A DNA stretch of 64,000 bases from Pluralibacter sp. UBA7423 (GTDB lineage: Bacteria; Pseudomonadota; Gammaproteobacteria; Enterobacterales; Enterobacteriaceae), in assembly GCA_002470465.1 (NCBI GenBank), contig DKMD01000019.1, positions 194,828 through 258,827 on the forward strand, given 5' to 3'. Positions 1-11,123 of this stretch are shown one piece after another. Under the pieces are notes generated by a model, which saw only the letters and a list, made by a program, of their open reading frames with translations, had not been told where the DNA came from and ran no database searches. Position numbers and translations under genes: made by a program. Every line of letters starts with the position of its first letter. The stretch's first letter is position 1.

Positions 1-2408
1 TAGCTGTCCTGCCACAGCGCCCAGGTATCGGCGCGGGCGAACGTACACTGAACAAAATCAATATGCTGCTGCGTCGACATCGGCAGCAGCTTCAGGCCAA
101 CTTCGCTACCGAATACACGAGTGACCTGCATCGGGAAGGCGTACTCCTGCTGGCCGCGTTTGAGCAGCAGGCTGACGTTCTGTCCTTCCAGCACCTGCGC
201 CTTACCGTTAATTTTCAGGCCGACGCCGCCGTCAGAAAAATCATGCAGCGTACAGGAGAAGAGATGTCCGTCTTCGCGGGCAATCGCCGCCGGCATTCTC
301 ATCTCGACGCGGTGGGAACGACGCACCTGTTTGCTTTCCACGGACACCGCCACCGCGCCGCCGAGGATAATCAGGTTATAGAACACCCACACGATACTGA
401 CCCAGACGGTCAAAATTTCATTCTCAGGACCGGTAAAATAACGCCAGATGCCCATGGCTACGCCAACCAGGTTGAGGATAACCAGCAGGAGATAGGGCCG
501 TGAAATCACCCAGTCGACATACTCCTCTTTCACCAGGCCGCCCTTCGCCGTCACGTTAAAAGTGCCGATTTTCGGGTTAATCAACGCCACAATGGTCGGC
601 GGCGCGATGTACCAGGCCAGTACGGTTTCGTAGATTTCACTCCAGAACGAGTGGCGGTATTTGCCCTGAATCTTCGAGTTGGTGAGGCTCGCATGAATCA
701 TGTGCGGCAGGACGAAAAGAGCAATCATCAGCGCCGGTGCGTAAATGATGTAGGCATGCAGCAGCAGAAACGCCAGCGGCGCGGTCAGGAAGATAAGCCG
801 CGGCACGCCGGAGAGGAAGTGGAGCATGGCGTTGGCATAGCAGAGGCGCTGTGGCCACTTCAGGCCTTTACCAAACAGCGGGTTATCCATACGGAAAATT
901 TGCACCATCCCGCGCGCCCAGCGAATACGCTGGCCAATGTGTGCTGACAGGCTTTCTGTCGCCAGCCCCGCCGCCTGTGGAATACGCATGTAGGCAGAGG
1001 TATAGCCACGACGGTGTAAACGCAGCGACGTGTGCGCATCTTCGGTAACAGTCTCCACGGCGATACCACCGACTTCATCCAGCGGCCCACGGCGGATCAC
1101 CGCGCAGGAACCACAGAAGAACGTCGCATCCCACATGTCATTGCCGTCCTGCACCAGGCCGTAGAACAACGTGCCTTCGTTGGGCGTTTTACGGAAGCGC
1201 CCGAGGTTACGTTCAAACGGATCGGGAGAGAAAAAGTGATGCGGCGTCTGCATGACGCCCAGTTTTTTGTCCTTCAGGAACCAGCCGACGGTCATTTGCA
1301 GGAAGGAGCGCGTCGGCACGTGGTCACAGTCGAAGATGGAAACAAGCTCCCCTTTCGCCAGCTTCAGCGCGTTATTGATGTTGCCTGCTTTTGCATGCTC
1401 ATGGGTCGTTCGCGCAACGTATTCCACTTCAACGTCTTTGGCGAACTGGCGAAACTCTTCACGCCCACCGTCGTCGAGGATCCAGATTTTGAGTTTGTCT
1501 TTCGGCCAGTCAATCCCGAGCGACGCGTACACGGTGTTTTTCACCACGTTCAGGTCTTCGTTATAGGTCGGGATGAAGATATCCACCGACGGCCAAAGCG
1601 CCATGTCTTTCGGCAGCGGCACCGGCATGCGGTTCAGCGGCCAGATAACCTGGAAATACCCGAGCACCAGCACTATCCAGGCGTAAGTCTCGGCGAACAG
1701 CAGAGTCAGGCCGCACACCAGGCTCACGGGGTCATTCCAGTTCAGCGTCGAGGTGTAGCGCCACCAGATGTAGCGGCAGGAGACCGTAAGCGACAGCACC
1801 ACCAGCATCAGCGCCGAGAAGCGCCCCGGCATCCGGCGTACCAGCAGCGCCACGCCCCACAGCAGCAGCAGGAAGATAAACTGCGACAGCGGGTTAAACG
1901 GCTGCGTCACGCAGACCAACGCCAGCAGCAGTGAACAGAACACCACAACCCCAAGAATGATTTTTCGCGTTTTTGGGTTGACGTGCGCCAGCTCTTTTTT
2001 ATGGTCAAGGTGGGCAGTTTTCTTGCTCATCCTTTCAGGCAAATCTTCCATCCATTGATGGTAGCGCCCACGCGCGCTGGTCATGGTTTTCAGCCTTTTC
2101 CAGTCGACATTTTTCTTCTCGTCAACGGGCCGGGTCACCACCAGCCACAGGCTTTGCAACAGATAGCGCAGCGGGTCGAGAGGCCGCGGGCGATGGGCGT
2201 TAATGTGCGGATAAAATGCGGCATGGTTTGCACGAATGCGCTGCCAGCGCGGGAGTTCCAGGGGGAGGAAGATCCAGGCCAGTGCCACCCACAGGCAGCC
2301 CATCGTCGCCGCGAGCCACGAGGCTTTATGTTGACGGTAGTCAAGGTAACGCGCACGCAACCGCGCCCCGGCTTCAGGGGCCAGCAGCAGAGCGGTGAGG
2401 CGAATCAT
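1..2408 (-). CDS. bcsA: Cellulose synthase catalytic subunit BcsA, 3' end beyond window
   Basis: Inner-membrane glycosyltransferase that polymerises UDP-glucose into beta-1,4-glucan and extrudes it, activated by cyclic di-GMP. About 802 codons are visible; the E. coli protein has about 872, so roughly the last 70 residues lie off the left edge. The reverse-strand translation shows several transmembrane segments, then a family 2 glycosyltransferase domain with the DxD-type motif FDCDHVP, the TED motif in VTEDAHT and the QRIRWARG (QxxRW) motif. A PilZ domain follows with RRSHR and DFSDGG, the c-di-GMP binding signature. The ATG at 2406-2408 overlaps the bcsQ stop in an ATGA, so translation is probably coupled. 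Family assignment is very secure. Confidence 0.97.
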   Translation of the reverse strand, partial: MIRLTALLLAPEAGARLRARYLDYRQHKASWLAATMGCLWVALAWIFLPLELPRWQRIRANHAAFYPHINAHRPRPLDPLRYLLQSLWLVVTRPVDEKKNVDWKRLKTMTSARGRYHQWMEDLPERMSKKTAHLDHKKELAHVNPKTRKIILGVVVFCSLLLALVCVTQPFNPLSQFIFLLLLWGVALLVRRMPGRFSALMLVVLSLTVSCRYIWWRYTSTLNWNDPVSLVCGLTLLFAETYAWIVLVLGYFQVIWPLNRMPVPLPKDMALWPSVDIFIPTYNEDLNVVKNTVYASLGIDWPKDKLKIWILDDGGREEFRQFAKDVEVEYVARTTHEHAKAGNINNALKLAKGELVSIFDCDHVPTRSFLQMTVGWFLKDKKLGVMQTPHHFFSPDPFERNLGRFRKTPNEGTLFYGLVQDGNDMWDATFFCGSCAVIRRGPLDEVGGIAVETVTEDAHTSLRLHRRGYTSAYMRIPQAAGLATESLSAHIGQRIRWARGMVQIFRMDNPLFGKGLKWPQRLCYANAMLHFLSGVPRLIFLTAPLAFLLLHAYIIYAPALMIALFVLPHMIHASLTNSKIQGKYRHSFWSEIYETVLAWYIAPPTIVALINPKIGTFNVTAKGGLVKEEYVDWVISRPYLLLVILNLVGVAMGIWRYFTGPENEILTVWVSIVWVFYNLIILGGAVAVSVESKQVRRSHRVEMRMPAAIAREDGHLFSCTLHDFSDGGVGLKINGKAQVLEGQNVSLLLKRGQQEYAFPMQVTRVFGSEVGLKLLPMSTQQHIDFVQCTFARADTWALWQDS

Positions 2409-3154
2409 GTTGTCTGCTCCACGCCTGCATGCATGCCGGCATAGTGCATCAGGCACCAGTTAGCGAGTGTGACGACCTCTTCCGCCGCCAGAGCATCGCT
2501 GCGATATTCACCCAGCGGCTGCTTCGCAGCCAGGCATTCGGCAATGGCTTCATCCCGATGAACGACCACCGGCAGCATGCGCGGCTGGCTCTGGAGCCAG
2601 ATACGGTACAGGTCATCCTGAATATGGCTACCGATACGCAAATCGTTGATAAGAATGTGCCCGTGTTTAGGTAACGCCTGCTGATGCAGGCGAATATGGG
2701 CGTTGGCATCTGGATTAACGATCGTCAGTACGTGCTGACAGGCTTCGACGAGCGGCGGCGTCCATGGCGTCACTTCATGAGGCAGGTCGATGAGTAACCA
2801 CTGATGCGGGCGCTGTTTTTGCAGCGTCCGCACAATCTCTGCAGCCTGGTTCAGCGGGGACAAAAGAGGGATATTTACGCGTTCCGTAACAGATAGCTGA
2901 CCAAAAGGGAGAAAATCGAGCTGAGAAGTGTACCCCATCCCCGTATCACGCCACTCTTTATTGTCTAAAAGCGCACGCGCCCAGCCGTCGCGATGGGCAA
3001 TATCATCGTTGAAAAAAAAGCGCAGCATGTTGTCCGGGCAGGCATCCATCACGATGACGGACTCGCCAAGCATCTGTAGTGCCCAGCCAAGCGCGGCGGT
3101 CAGCGACGTCGTTCCCGTGCCGCCTCGCAGGCCCTGCAAACCCAAAATGGCCAT
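2405..3154 (-). CDS. bcsQ: Cellulose biosynthesis protein BcsQ (MinD-like ATPase)
   Basis: SIMIBI/ParA-MinD family protein, 249 aa, that forms the BcsRQ complex and is needed for polar, active cellulose synthase in E. coli. The start chosen is the ATG at 3152-3154 (MAILGLQG), preceded by AAGGAAG; a 9-codon longer reading exists but would overlap bcsR. The deviant Walker A loop is GLRGGTGTT, without the usual lysines, as recalled for other BcsQ proteins. The VIVMDACPDN segment and LLIDLPHEV match Walker A-prime and B positions. It sits 10 bp after bcsR and overlaps bcsA by 4 bp. Confidence 0.95.
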   Translation of the reverse strand: MAILGLQGLRGGTGTTSLTAALGWALQMLGESVIVMDACPDNMLRFFFNDDIAHRDGWARALLDNKEWRDTGMGYTSQLDFLPFGQLSVTERVNIPLLSPLNQAAEIVRTLQKQRPHQWLLIDLPHEVTPWTPPLVEACQHVLTIVNPDANAHIRLHQQALPKHGHILINDLRIGSHIQDDLYRIWLQSQPRMLPVVVHRDEAIAECLAAKQPLGEYRSDALAAEEVVTLANWCLMHYAGMHAGVEQTT

Positions 3155-3164
3155 TCTGGCTTCC

Positions 3165-3353
3165 TTATTTTTGTTCCGCAAACTCTGCCAGCAATGGCCA
3201 ACGCTTGAATGCGGCGGCGAGGTGCTCGCGTTGGGAAATATCGGTGTAATCTATTTCAGGCAATGAAAATGCCCGACTTAAAGCCAAAAAATCATTTTGG
3301 AAGGTGTAACCAGGCGTAGTATCTGACGGTGTCCGGAGTTCATTTTCAGACAT
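3165..3353 (-). CDS. bcsR: Cellulose biosynthesis protein BcsR
   Basis: Small 62-residue partner of BcsQ. The C-terminal motif FKRWPLLAEFA is characteristic of BcsR, and the gene occupies the expected first position of the bcsRQA(BZC) operon. It is divergent from bcsE, with about 217 bp between the two starts. Its known role is stabilising BcsQ and supporting assembly of the c-di-GMP-responsive Bcs macrocomplex. Confidence 0.9.
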   Translation of the reverse strand: MSENELRTPSDTTPGYTFQNDFLALSRAFSLPEIDYTDISQREHLAAAFKRWPLLAEFAEQK

Positions 3354-3570
3354 ATCATTGACCCTTTATCGGACAGTACTTGGATAAACGTGGCGGACAT
3401 TTCCCGGACTCAAGAAACCAAAACACGAGTTCACCTTTTAGATACACTATGTCCGACCAGGAAATTCGTTTACATGCTAAATCTGTTACTCTTTAATTTC
3501 AATGTTAGGTTTAATCTGACCCTTTTGCTAGTAAACTAATAGATAGCCATATTTGCACACGAGGGACACC
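3354..3570. promoter_or_regulatory. Divergent bcsRQA / bcsEFG promoter region
   Basis: 217 bp between the divergent first genes of the two cellulose operons. It is AT-rich towards the bcsE side (about 3460-3560), where the plus-strand promoter should lie. No specific operator could be assigned by eye. Confidence 0.5.
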
Positions 3571-5130
3571 GTGGACCCTGTATTTTCACTTGGAATCCAG
3601 TCCTTATGGGACGAAGTCAGTCATATGCCGCTGGGTGGCGTGTGGTGGATTAATGTTGAACGTCGCGAAGATGCCGTGAACCTGATGAATCAGACGATTT
3701 CGGCACAGCCTTCTGCCGCCAAAATCGCCGCGATTACAATGGGGGAAAAGCCGCACAAGATAGTAAAACTAAATGCATCTCACGGTCCTGAAAAAATACG
3801 TCTTTTCAACATGCCAAAAAATGAAAGTGGTCTATACTCGCTACGCCGGGATCTACTTTGTTCATTAGATCCGACAGGATATTTATTTATCCTTCTGTGC
3901 TCCAATGATGTCTGGCAGAATATCGGGCCAGAGAAAATCAAGAAATGGCTAAATAATGCCCAGAGCTGGGCCAAATACTATCGTTGCTCGTTACTTCTTT
4001 TAAATCCCGGTAACAATACAGACTCACAACTTTCACTATTGATGGCGGAATATCAATCTCTCGCCGGTCTCGCCAGTCTGCGTTTTCAGGGCGACAGCCA
4101 TCTTTTCGACATCGCTTTCTGGACCAATGAAAAAGGCGTCAGTGCTCGCCAGCAGCTTGAGGTGAGCTATAAGGGAAACACCTGGCAGCTGGCGGAACAG
4201 CAAGAGGCCGTCGTTCAGCCACGCAGCGATGAGAAAGATGTGCTCTCGACCAATAGCGCGCTCGAAGGCGCACCGCCGCTGTCCGAATACTGGTCCGTCT
4301 TTGACACCAACGATGCCGTCTTCAACGCCGCCCGCTCCGCTCAGGCCGCTACCGTCATTTTCACCGTGGAGCAGACCAGCCAGATAGAACAGCTGGCGCA
4401 CGATATTCACACCCTGCGCCGCCAGCGCGGCAGCGCCATGAAAATTGTGGTGCGAGAAATTACCGCAAGCCTGCGCGCTACGGATGAACGCCTGCTGCTT
4501 GGCTGCGGCGCAAACCTGGTCATCCCCTGGAACGCCCCTCTCTCGCGCTGCCTGACGCTGATTGAAAGCGTGCAGAAGCAGCAGTTCCAGCGCCACGTAC
4601 CGGACGAAATCAGCACGCTGCTGGCAATGACTCAGCCGCTGAAACTGCGTGGCTATCAAAAATGGGACACCTTCTGCCAGGCCGTGCACAACATCATGAA
4701 CAATCCACTGCTGCCTGCCGATAATAAAGGGGTGATGGTGGCGCTGCGCCCCGTGCCGGGCCTGCGCGTCGAACAGGCGCTGACGCTATGCCGCCCCAAC
4801 CGCGTCGGCGACATCATGACCATTGGCGACAACCGGCTGGTGATGTTCTTAACCTTCTGCCGCATTAACGATCTGGACACCGCCCTGAACCACATTTTCC
4901 CCTTGCCGACGGGCGATATTTTCTCCAATCGCGTGATCTGGTTCGAGGATAAACAGATCACCGCAGAAATTGTTCAGATGCGGGCGGTCACCGCCGATCG
5001 CTGGACTGCGCCACTGCCGCTAACAACCGAAAAGAACACCGTAGTGAACGCCATCCACAATGGCCGCAGCTGGCGGCGCTACCCGGAACCACGACGCCTG
5101 GCTGATGCGCAAGGAGAAGAGCCCATATGA
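3571..5130 (+). CDS. bcsE: Cellulose biosynthesis c-di-GMP-binding protein BcsE
   Basis: Cytosolic c-di-GMP receptor (GIL domain) that boosts cellulose synthase output. About 519 aa, against about 523 in E. coli. I chose the GTG at 3571 because GAGGG lies 5 nt upstream; an in-frame TTG at 3553 would add six residues and aligns slightly better with the annotated E. coli N-terminus. The GIL I-site carries the RATDER segment, and the C-terminal half has [16 protein letters not shown]. It is first in bcsEFG, and its stop overlaps the bcsF ATG. Confidence 0.95.
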   Translation: MDPVFSLGIQSLWDEVSHMPLGGVWWINVERREDAVNLMNQTISAQPSAAKIAAITMGEKPHKIVKLNASHGPEKIRLFNMPKNESGLYSLRRDLLCSLDPTGYLFILLCSNDVWQNIGPEKIKKWLNNAQSWAKYYRCSLLLLNPGNNTDSQLSLLMAEYQSLAGLASLRFQGDSHLFDIAFWTNEKGVSARQQLEVSYKGNTWQLAEQQEAVVQPRSDEKDVLSTNSALEGAPPLSEYWSVFDTNDAVFNAARSAQAATVIFTVEQTSQIEQLAHDIHTLRRQRGSAMKIVVREITASLRATDERLLLGCGANLVIPWNAPLSRCLTLIESVQKQQFQRHVPDEISTLLAMTQPLKLRGYQKWDTFCQAVHNIMNNPLLPADNKGVMVALRPVPGLRVEQALTLCRPNRVGDIMTIGDNRLVMFLTFCRINDLDTALNHIFPLPTGDIFSNRVIWFEDKQITAEIVQMRAVTADRWTAPLPLTTEKNTVVNAIHNGRSWRRYPEPRRLADAQGEEPI

Positions 5131-5324
5131 TGTCAATTACTGATATTATTCAATTGGTTATATTATGTGCCCTGATCTTTTTCCCGCTGGGATATATGGC
5201 ACGTCATTTCCTGCGTCGCATTGAAACCACCCTCCGGTTGATGTTTTTCAGACCCCGTTACGTTAAACCGGCAGGCATTTTGCGCCGGGAAGTAAACGCC
5301 AAGGCAAAACAAAACGATGACTAA
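5127..5324 (+). CDS. bcsF: Cellulose biosynthesis protein BcsF
   Basis: 65-residue single-pass inner-membrane protein with one hydrophobic helix near the N-terminus ([19 protein letters not shown]), followed by a basic tail. It has been reported to interact with BcsE and to help bring BcsG to the synthase. It overlaps bcsE by 4 bp and bcsG by 8 bp, so the three genes form a tightly coupled operon. Confidence 0.9.
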   Translation: MMSITDIIQLVILCALIFFPLGYMARHFLRRIETTLRLMFFRPRYVKPAGILRREVNAKAKQNDD

Positions 5325-6996
5325 CCCAACTCACACCGCCGTTTCCCCGTCGCCATTCTGGCAATACTGGCGCGGCCTTTCCGGCTGGAACTTCTACTTT
5401 CTGGCAAAGTTCGGCCTGCTGTGGGCGGGCTATCTCAATTTTCACGCCATGCAGAACCTGGTATTTATGGCGTTCCTGCTGCTGCCAATCCCCAACAGCA
5501 AGCTGCACAAGCTCCGCCACTGGATTGCCATTCCGATAGGCTTCGCCCTCTTCTGGCATGACACCTGGCTGCCCGGCCCGGAAAGTATCCTGAGCCAGGG
5601 TTCGGAGGTCGCGGGCTTCAGCATGGGGTATCTCGTTGATCTGGTGACTCGCTTTATCAACTGGCAGATGGTCGGGCTGTTCTTCGTACTGCTGGTCGCC
5701 TGGCTGTTTTTATCCCAGTGGGTGCGCATCACGGTGTTTACCGTGCTGATCATGGTCTGGCTTAACTTCATCACGCTTGTCGGCCCGAGCTTTACGCTGT
5801 TCCCCGGGGGTCAACCAACCGGCACCGTAACGACCTCAGGCGCGACCGCGGCAGCCACCGTCGCAACGGCCAACGCCAAACCGGTGGTTGGCGATATCCC
5901 GGCGCAAACCGCCCCGCCAACGTCAGCTAACCTGAACGCCTGGCTTTCGAGCTTCTATGCGGCAGAGCAGAAGCGGCAGACCCCCTTCCCGGCCTCGCTG
6001 CCCGCTGATGCGCAACCCTTTGAGCTGCTGGTGATTAACATCTGCTCCCTCTCCTGGGATGACATCGAAGCCGCAGGCCTGATGCAGCACCCGCTGTGGT
6101 CGCACTTCGATATCGTATTCAAAAACTTTAACTCTGCGACCTCCTACAGCGGCCCGGCGGCGATTCGTCTGCTGCGCGCAAGCTGCGGTCAGGCGTCGCA
6201 TACCGATCTCTACTCTCCGGCGAGCAAGCAGTGCTACCTGTTCGATAACCTCGCGGCGCTGGGCTTTAAAACGCAGCTGATGCTCGGCCACAACGGCGTG
6301 TTCGGCGACTTCCTGAAAGAGATGCGCAACTACGGCGATATGCAGGCTCCGCTGATGGATCAGAAAGGCTTGCAGCAGAGCCTTGTCGCCTTCGACGGCT
6401 CGCCGGTCTATGACGATCTCGCCGTATTGCAGCGCTGGAATGAGGGAGAGCTGAAGGAACCAGGTGCCCGCACCGCGACCTTCTACAACACTCTGCCGCT
6501 GCATGACGGCAACCACTTTGCAGGACAAAGCAAAACCGCAGACTATAAAGTGCGTGCCCAGAAGATGTTCGATGAACTGAATACCTTCTTTAACGAGCTG
6601 GAAAAGTCGGGCCGCAAAGTGATGGTAGTGATAGTGCCGGAACACGGTGGCGCGCTGAAGGGCGATAAAATGCAGGTTTCCGGCCTGCGTGATATCCCAA
6701 GCCCGCACATCACCAACGTGCCAACGGCCATTAAATTCTTCGGCATGAAGGCACCGCATCAGGGCGCGGCGATTGAAATCGATCAGCCAAGCAGCCTGCT
6801 GGCGGTGTCGGAACTGGTAGCCCGTGCCGTCGACGGCAAGATGTTTACCGCCGACAGCGTGAACTGGGATGAATACACCAGTAACCTGCCGCAAACCGCG
6901 CCGGTATCGGAGAACTCCAACGCCGTGGTGATTCAGTATCAGGGCAAACCGTACGTGCGCCTGAACGGCGGCGACTGGGTGCCTTATCCGCAGTAA
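5317..6996 (+). CDS. bcsG: Cellulose phosphoethanolamine transferase BcsG
   Basis: 559-residue inner-membrane zinc enzyme that transfers phosphoethanolamine from phosphatidylethanolamine to nascent cellulose. Four or so hydrophobic segments lie within the first 160 residues, then a linker, then a periplasmic alkaline-phosphatase-fold domain. The residues known from the Salmonella and E. coli enzymes fall at the same numbers here: Cys243, Ser278 (nucleophile), His396, Glu442 and His443. Its presence implies modified cellulose. It is last in bcsEFG and is followed by a strong intrinsic terminator. Confidence 0.97.
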   Translation: MTNPTHTAVSPSPFWQYWRGLSGWNFYFLAKFGLLWAGYLNFHAMQNLVFMAFLLLPIPNSKLHKLRHWIAIPIGFALFWHDTWLPGPESILSQGSEVAGFSMGYLVDLVTRFINWQMVGLFFVLLVAWLFLSQWVRITVFTVLIMVWLNFITLVGPSFTLFPGGQPTGTVTTSGATAAATVATANAKPVVGDIPAQTAPPTSANLNAWLSSFYAAEQKRQTPFPASLPADAQPFELLVINICSLSWDDIEAAGLMQHPLWSHFDIVFKNFNSATSYSGPAAIRLLRASCGQASHTDLYSPASKQCYLFDNLAALGFKTQLMLGHNGVFGDFLKEMRNYGDMQAPLMDQKGLQQSLVAFDGSPVYDDLAVLQRWNEGELKEPGARTATFYNTLPLHDGNHFAGQSKTADYKVRAQKMFDELNTFFNELEKSGRKVMVVIVPEHGGALKGDKMQVSGLRDIPSPHITNVPTAIKFFGMKAPHQGAAIEIDQPSSLLAVSELVARAVDGKMFTADSVNWDEYTSNLPQTAPVSENSNAVVIQYQGKPYVRLNGGDWVPYPQ

Positions 6997-7008
6997 TCAC
7001 GACGTATA

Positions 7009-7046
7009 AAAAAACCGGAGCGCATGACATGGCTCCGGTTTTTTTC
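7009..7046. terminator. Bidirectional terminator between bcsG and dppF
   Basis: Inverted repeat AAACCGGAGC / GCTCCGGTTT with a 10-nt loop and a T run on the plus side. The A run on the other side lets it also serve the convergent dppF. Confidence 0.9.
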
Positions 7047-7060
7047 TTTAGCCTGAATCG

Positions 7061-8074
7061 CTACACCAGCGGCTTCTCGGCGTTTTGATCCTGATCCACA
7101 GCAAAACAAGCCACCAGCTGGCCGCCGTAGTCTTTCAGCTGTGGCTGAAGCTGCGTGCACGGCCCGAAACGACGACGGCAGCGCGCGTTAAACGCACAGC
7201 CCGGCGGCGGATTCAGCGGGCTTGGCAGCTCGCCGGTCAGCTTAATGCGTTCGCGGCGCTCGTCCGGGTTCAGGCGCGGCGTCGCGGACAGCAACGCCTG
7301 AGTGTACGGATGCTGAGGATTGTTGAAGATCTGATCCTTAGTGCCCTTCTCCACGCAGCGGCCCAGGTACATCACCATCACTTCATCGGCGATGTGTTCC
7401 ACCACCGACAAATCGTGTGAGATGAAGACATAAGACAGCCCCATATCCTGCTGCAAATCCATCATCAGGTTCAGCACCTGTGCACGCACGGAAACGTCGA
7501 GCGCAGACACGGGTTCGTCGGCGATCACCACGTCCGGATCAAGCATCAGACCACGCGCGATGGCGATACGCTGACGCTGGCCGCCTGAGAACATGTGCGG
7601 ATAGCGATCGTAGTGCTCCGTTTTCAGGCCGACTTTCGCCATCATCTCCAGCACTTTTTCCCGGCGCTCCGCTTTGCTGAGCGTAGTGTTGATTTGCAGC
7701 GGCTCTTCCAGAATCTGGCTCACTTTCTTGCGCGGATTCAGAGAGCCATACGGGTTCTGGAAGACGATCTGGATCTTCTGACGACGCAGCTTCTGGGCGT
7801 GCGGATCGTGCTGTAGCAGATCCTGGCCCTGATAGTAGAGCTCGCCGCCGGTCGGGACTTCAATCATCGTCAGCAGACGACCCAGCGTGGATTTCCCACA
7901 GCCGGATTCCCCGACCACCGCCAGCGTTTTCCCGCGCTCAAGGGTGAATGAAACCCCATCAAGGGCTTTTACCAGGCGCTCCGGAGCAAACATGCCCTTC
8001 TTCACCGGATAGTGTTTTTTCAGGTCGATAGCCTGCAACAGCGGCTGCTGCGAGGTGGCCTCGTGCGTACTCAT
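7061..8074 (-). CDS. dppF: Dipeptide ABC transporter ATP-binding protein DppF
   Basis: 337-residue ATPase of the OppD/F family that drives dipeptide (and haem) import with DppBCD. Walker [10 protein letters not shown], signature [13 protein letters not shown] and Walker [13 protein letters not shown] are all intact. The C-terminal oligopeptide/dipeptide extension carries a Cys cluster (GCAFNARC...CTQL), as in family members that bind an iron-sulphur cluster. It is last in dppABCDF and overlaps dppD by 4 bp. Confidence 0.97.
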   Translation of the reverse strand: MSTHEATSQQPLLQAIDLKKHYPVKKGMFAPERLVKALDGVSFTLERGKTLAVVGESGCGKSTLGRLLTMIEVPTGGELYYQGQDLLQHDPHAQKLRRQKIQIVFQNPYGSLNPRKKVSQILEEPLQINTTLSKAERREKVLEMMAKVGLKTEHYDRYPHMFSGGQRQRIAIARGLMLDPDVVIADEPVSALDVSVRAQVLNLMMDLQQDMGLSYVFISHDLSVVEHIADEVMVMYLGRCVEKGTKDQIFNNPQHPYTQALLSATPRLNPDERRERIKLTGELPSPLNPPPGCAFNARCRRRFGPCTQLQPQLKDYGGQLVACFAVDQDQNAEKPLV

Positions 8075-9054
8075 AGGGTTGGCCTCCCGGCATCATCGAG
8101 TGGGAAGTGGCATTTCGACTGGCGACCGTTGTCCACCAGATTCAGTTCAGGTTCTACCGTGCGGCATTTGTCTGTCGCATACGGGCAGCGCGGGTTAAGC
8201 AGGCAGCCGTTCGGGCGGTCATACTTGCCCGGCACCACGCCCGGCAGCGAGGCCAGACGAGCTTTGTCCTGCGCAAATTCCGGCAGCGCGCGCAGCAGCG
8301 CCTGGGTGTATGGATGCCGCGGCGCGCGGAAGATATCCTGCGCGGCCCCGGTTTCCACTACCTGGCCTGCGTACATCACGATGATTTTGTGTGCCGCTTC
8401 CGCTACCAGCGCCAGGTCATGAGTGATCAGCACCAGCGCCATGTTCTCCTTCTGCTGAAGCTCCAGCAGCAGCTCGATGATCTGCGCCTGAATGGTCACG
8501 TCGAGCGCCGTCGTCGGCTCATCGGCGATCAGCAGCTTTGGCCGACAGGCAATCGCCATCGCGATCATTACGCGCTGGCTCATCCCGCCGGAAAGCTGGT
8601 GCGGATAAACGTCCAGGCGCGATGCCGGATCGGGAATACCGACCTGATTCAGCAGATCGATGGCCCGCTGACGGCGCGTTTTCTTATTGCCGCCCTGGTG
8701 TACCTTGATGGCTTCCATAATCTGGTAGCCGACGGTGTAGCACGGGTTCAGGCTGGTCATCGGGTCCTGGAAGATCATCGCCACTTCCGCGCCCACCAGC
8801 TGACGGCGCTCTTTTTCGGAAATGCGCTTCAGGTCGCGACCGTTAAACTCCAGTTTTTCCGCCATCACGCGGCCCGGGTAATCAATCAGCCCCATGATCG
8901 CCAGCGAGCTGACGGATTTACCGGAGCCGGATTCGCCCACGATACCGACCACTTCGCCCTGCTTTACGCTATAGCTGATGCGGTCCACGGCGCGAAACGG
9001 GGTGCCTTCGTCACCGAAGTGCACCGATAATTTATCTACATTTAATAACGCCAT
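8071..9054 (-). CDS. dppD: Dipeptide ABC transporter ATP-binding protein DppD
   Basis: 327-residue ATPase that pairs with DppF. Walker [10 protein letters not shown], signature [14 protein letters not shown] and Walker [13 protein letters not shown] are present. The C-terminal domain has the [11 protein letters not shown] cysteine motif. It lies 10 bp after dppC and overlaps dppF by 4 bp. Confidence 0.97.
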   Translation of the reverse strand: MALLNVDKLSVHFGDEGTPFRAVDRISYSVKQGEVVGIVGESGSGKSVSSLAIMGLIDYPGRVMAEKLEFNGRDLKRISEKERRQLVGAEVAMIFQDPMTSLNPCYTVGYQIMEAIKVHQGGNKKTRRQRAIDLLNQVGIPDPASRLDVYPHQLSGGMSQRVMIAMAIACRPKLLIADEPTTALDVTIQAQIIELLLELQQKENMALVLITHDLALVAEAAHKIIVMYAGQVVETGAAQDIFRAPRHPYTQALLRALPEFAQDKARLASLPGVVPGKYDRPNGCLLNPRCPYATDKCRTVEPELNLVDNGRQSKCHFPLDDAGRPTL

Positions 9055-9064
9055 CTCGTGCCTC

Positions 9065-9964
9065 TTACTGCTTCAGTTTGGGATCCAGCGCGTCACGCAG
9101 ACCGTCGCCCATCAGGTTAAATGCCAGCACCGTCAGCAGGATAGCGAGACCCGGGAAGGTCACGACCCACCAGGCGCTTTGCGCGAACTGCAACACATCG
9201 GAGAGCATGGTGCCCCACTCCGGTGTTGGCGGCTGCGCACCCATGCCAAGGAAGCCAAGAGCGGCCATATCGAGAATGGCGTTCGAGAAGCCGAGCGACG
9301 CCTGAACAATCAGCGGCGCGAGGCAGTTTGGGAAAATATTGACGAACATCTGGCGCATTGCGCCGGCGCCCGCCACGCGGGAAGCGGTGACGTAGTCGCG
9401 GTTCACTTCCACCAGCACTGCGGCACGCGTCAAGCGCACGTAGTGAGGAAGGGCCACGAAGGTCAGCGCCAGCGCGGCGTTGCCGATGGACGGGCCGAAA
9501 ATCGCCACCAGTACCAGCGCCAGCAGCAGGCTCGGCAGCGCCAGCATGATGTCGACGACACGCATGATGATGTTATCGACGATGCCGCCGAAGTAGCCCG
9601 CCACCAGGCCGAGGACAATCCCCAGCACCAGCGACAGCACCACTACCAGACAACCCACCAGCAGCGACAGGCGCGCGCCGTACATCAGACGTGAGAGCAC
9701 GTCGCGACCCACGTCATCGGTGCCCAGCAGATGCGCGAAGCTGCCGCCTTCCTGCCAGAACGGCGGAGCCAGCAGCGAATCACGGAACTGATCCGCCGGG
9801 TTGTACGGCGACAACCAGTTGGCGAAGATCGCGATAAACATCACCACGACGACATACACCAGCCCGATGACTGCGCCTTTATTACGTTTAAAGTAGTGCC
9901 AGAACTCCTGCAGCGGGGTCATAGGCACCGGTGCAGCAACTTTAGATTCAGTGACTTGTGACAT
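9065..9964 (-). CDS. dppC: Dipeptide ABC transporter permease DppC
   Basis: 299-residue inner-membrane permease (binding-protein-dependent transport family) with an N-terminal OppC-type segment and about six transmembrane helices. The EAA loop is recognisable as [16 protein letters not shown]. It forms the channel with DppB. Confidence 0.96.
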   Translation of the reverse strand: MSQVTESKVAAPVPMTPLQEFWHYFKRNKGAVIGLVYVVVVMFIAIFANWLSPYNPADQFRDSLLAPPFWQEGGSFAHLLGTDDVGRDVLSRLMYGARLSLLVGCLVVVLSLVLGIVLGLVAGYFGGIVDNIIMRVVDIMLALPSLLLALVLVAIFGPSIGNAALALTFVALPHYVRLTRAAVLVEVNRDYVTASRVAGAGAMRQMFVNIFPNCLAPLIVQASLGFSNAILDMAALGFLGMGAQPPTPEWGTMLSDVLQFAQSAWWVVTFPGLAILLTVLAFNLMGDGLRDALDPKLKQ

Positions 9965-9973
9965 GATGGCCCC

Positions 9974-10993
9974 TTACTTCCGATGACGAATACGCGGGTT
10001 CACCACGCCGTACAGCAGATCGACCAGCAGGTTAACGAGGATAATCATCGTCGCCACCAGCAGGACGCCGCCCTGAACGACCGGGTAATCACGGCGCTGC
10101 AGGGCATCAATCAGCCAGCGCCCAAGGCCCGGCCAGGAGAAAATCGTTTCGGTCAGAATCGCGCCGGCCAGCAGCGTGCCGACCTGCAGGCCGATAACGG
10201 TGACCACCGGCAGCATCGCGTTACGCAGCGCATGAACGATGATGACGCGCATACGGGTCAGGCCTTTGGCGCGCGCGGTACGGATATAATCCTCACCCAG
10301 CACTTCCAGCATCGCCGAACGGGTCATACGCACGATGACCGCCAGCGGGATAGTGCCCAGCACCACCGCAGGCAGCACCATGTGTGCCAGCGCGTCGATA
10401 AAGTCGCCCGGCTCGCCCCAGATGGCGGTATCAATCAGCATGAAGCCGGTCAACGGCAGCGTATCGTCGAGGAACACAGAATCGCTGATACGCCCGGACA
10501 CCGGCGCGAGGTTCAGCTGCACCGACACCAGCATGATCAGCATCATGCCCCACCAGAAGATAGGCATGGAGTAACCAGTCAGCGCGAGGCCCACGGCGGT
10601 ATGGTCGAAGATGGATCCACGTTTAACGGCAGCCAGCACGCCGACGGGAATGCCCACGGCCACGGCGAAAATCATCGCGCACACGCCAAGTTCCAGCGTG
10701 GCTTTGAAACGTGGAACGAACTCGTCCCACACCGGCAGGCGGCTTTTCAGCGAAATGCCTAAATCGCCGTGCAGAACGCCCCAGATATAGTTGAGGTACT
10801 GCTGCCACATCGGCTTATCAAGACCCAATGCGGCCAGAAGCTGGGCGTGACGCTCAGGGGATATACCGCGCTCGCCCGCCATAATCATCACCGGATCGCC
10901 GGGGATCATATGGACAAAGGCAAAGGTGAGCAGGGTAATACCGATAAAGGTCGGGATGACTAATCCCAGACGTCGGAGGATGAACTGCAACAT
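9974..10993 (-). CDS. dppB: Dipeptide ABC transporter permease DppB
   Basis: 339-residue permease. N-terminal LRRLGLVIPTFIGITLLTF is a typical first helix, and the EAA loop reads ARAKGLTRMRVIIVHALRN. It is separated from dppA by 130 bp with hairpins and is 9 bp from dppC. Confidence 0.96.
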   Translation of the reverse strand: MLQFILRRLGLVIPTFIGITLLTFAFVHMIPGDPVMIMAGERGISPERHAQLLAALGLDKPMWQQYLNYIWGVLHGDLGISLKSRLPVWDEFVPRFKATLELGVCAMIFAVAVGIPVGVLAAVKRGSIFDHTAVGLALTGYSMPIFWWGMMLIMLVSVQLNLAPVSGRISDSVFLDDTLPLTGFMLIDTAIWGEPGDFIDALAHMVLPAVVLGTIPLAVIVRMTRSAMLEVLGEDYIRTARAKGLTRMRVIIVHALRNAMLPVVTVIGLQVGTLLAGAILTETIFSWPGLGRWLIDALQRRDYPVVQGGVLLVATMIILVNLLVDLLYGVVNPRIRHRK

Positions 10994-11053
10994 AACACGT
11001 ACTCTCTCTCATAACGTACAGCCTGGCGACGGTACGTCGTATTGCTCATCAGA

Positions 11054-11107
11054 CTCTCCCCAATTTGGAGAGAAGAAGCCCGTTCCCTCCCCCAAGGGGA
11101 GAGGGAA
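11054..11107 (-). promoter_or_regulatory. Hairpins in the dppA-dppB intergenic region
   Basis: Two inverted repeats: CTCTCC...GGAGAG at 11054-11072 and TTCCCTC-CCCC...GGGG-A-GAGGGAA at 11083-11107. They lie just after the dppA stop and have no long U tract. Such structures usually protect the upstream mRNA, or reduce read-through, so that the binding protein is made in excess over the membrane components. The role here is inferred. Confidence 0.6.
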
Positions 11108-11123
11108 TCAGGCAAGGTACTTA

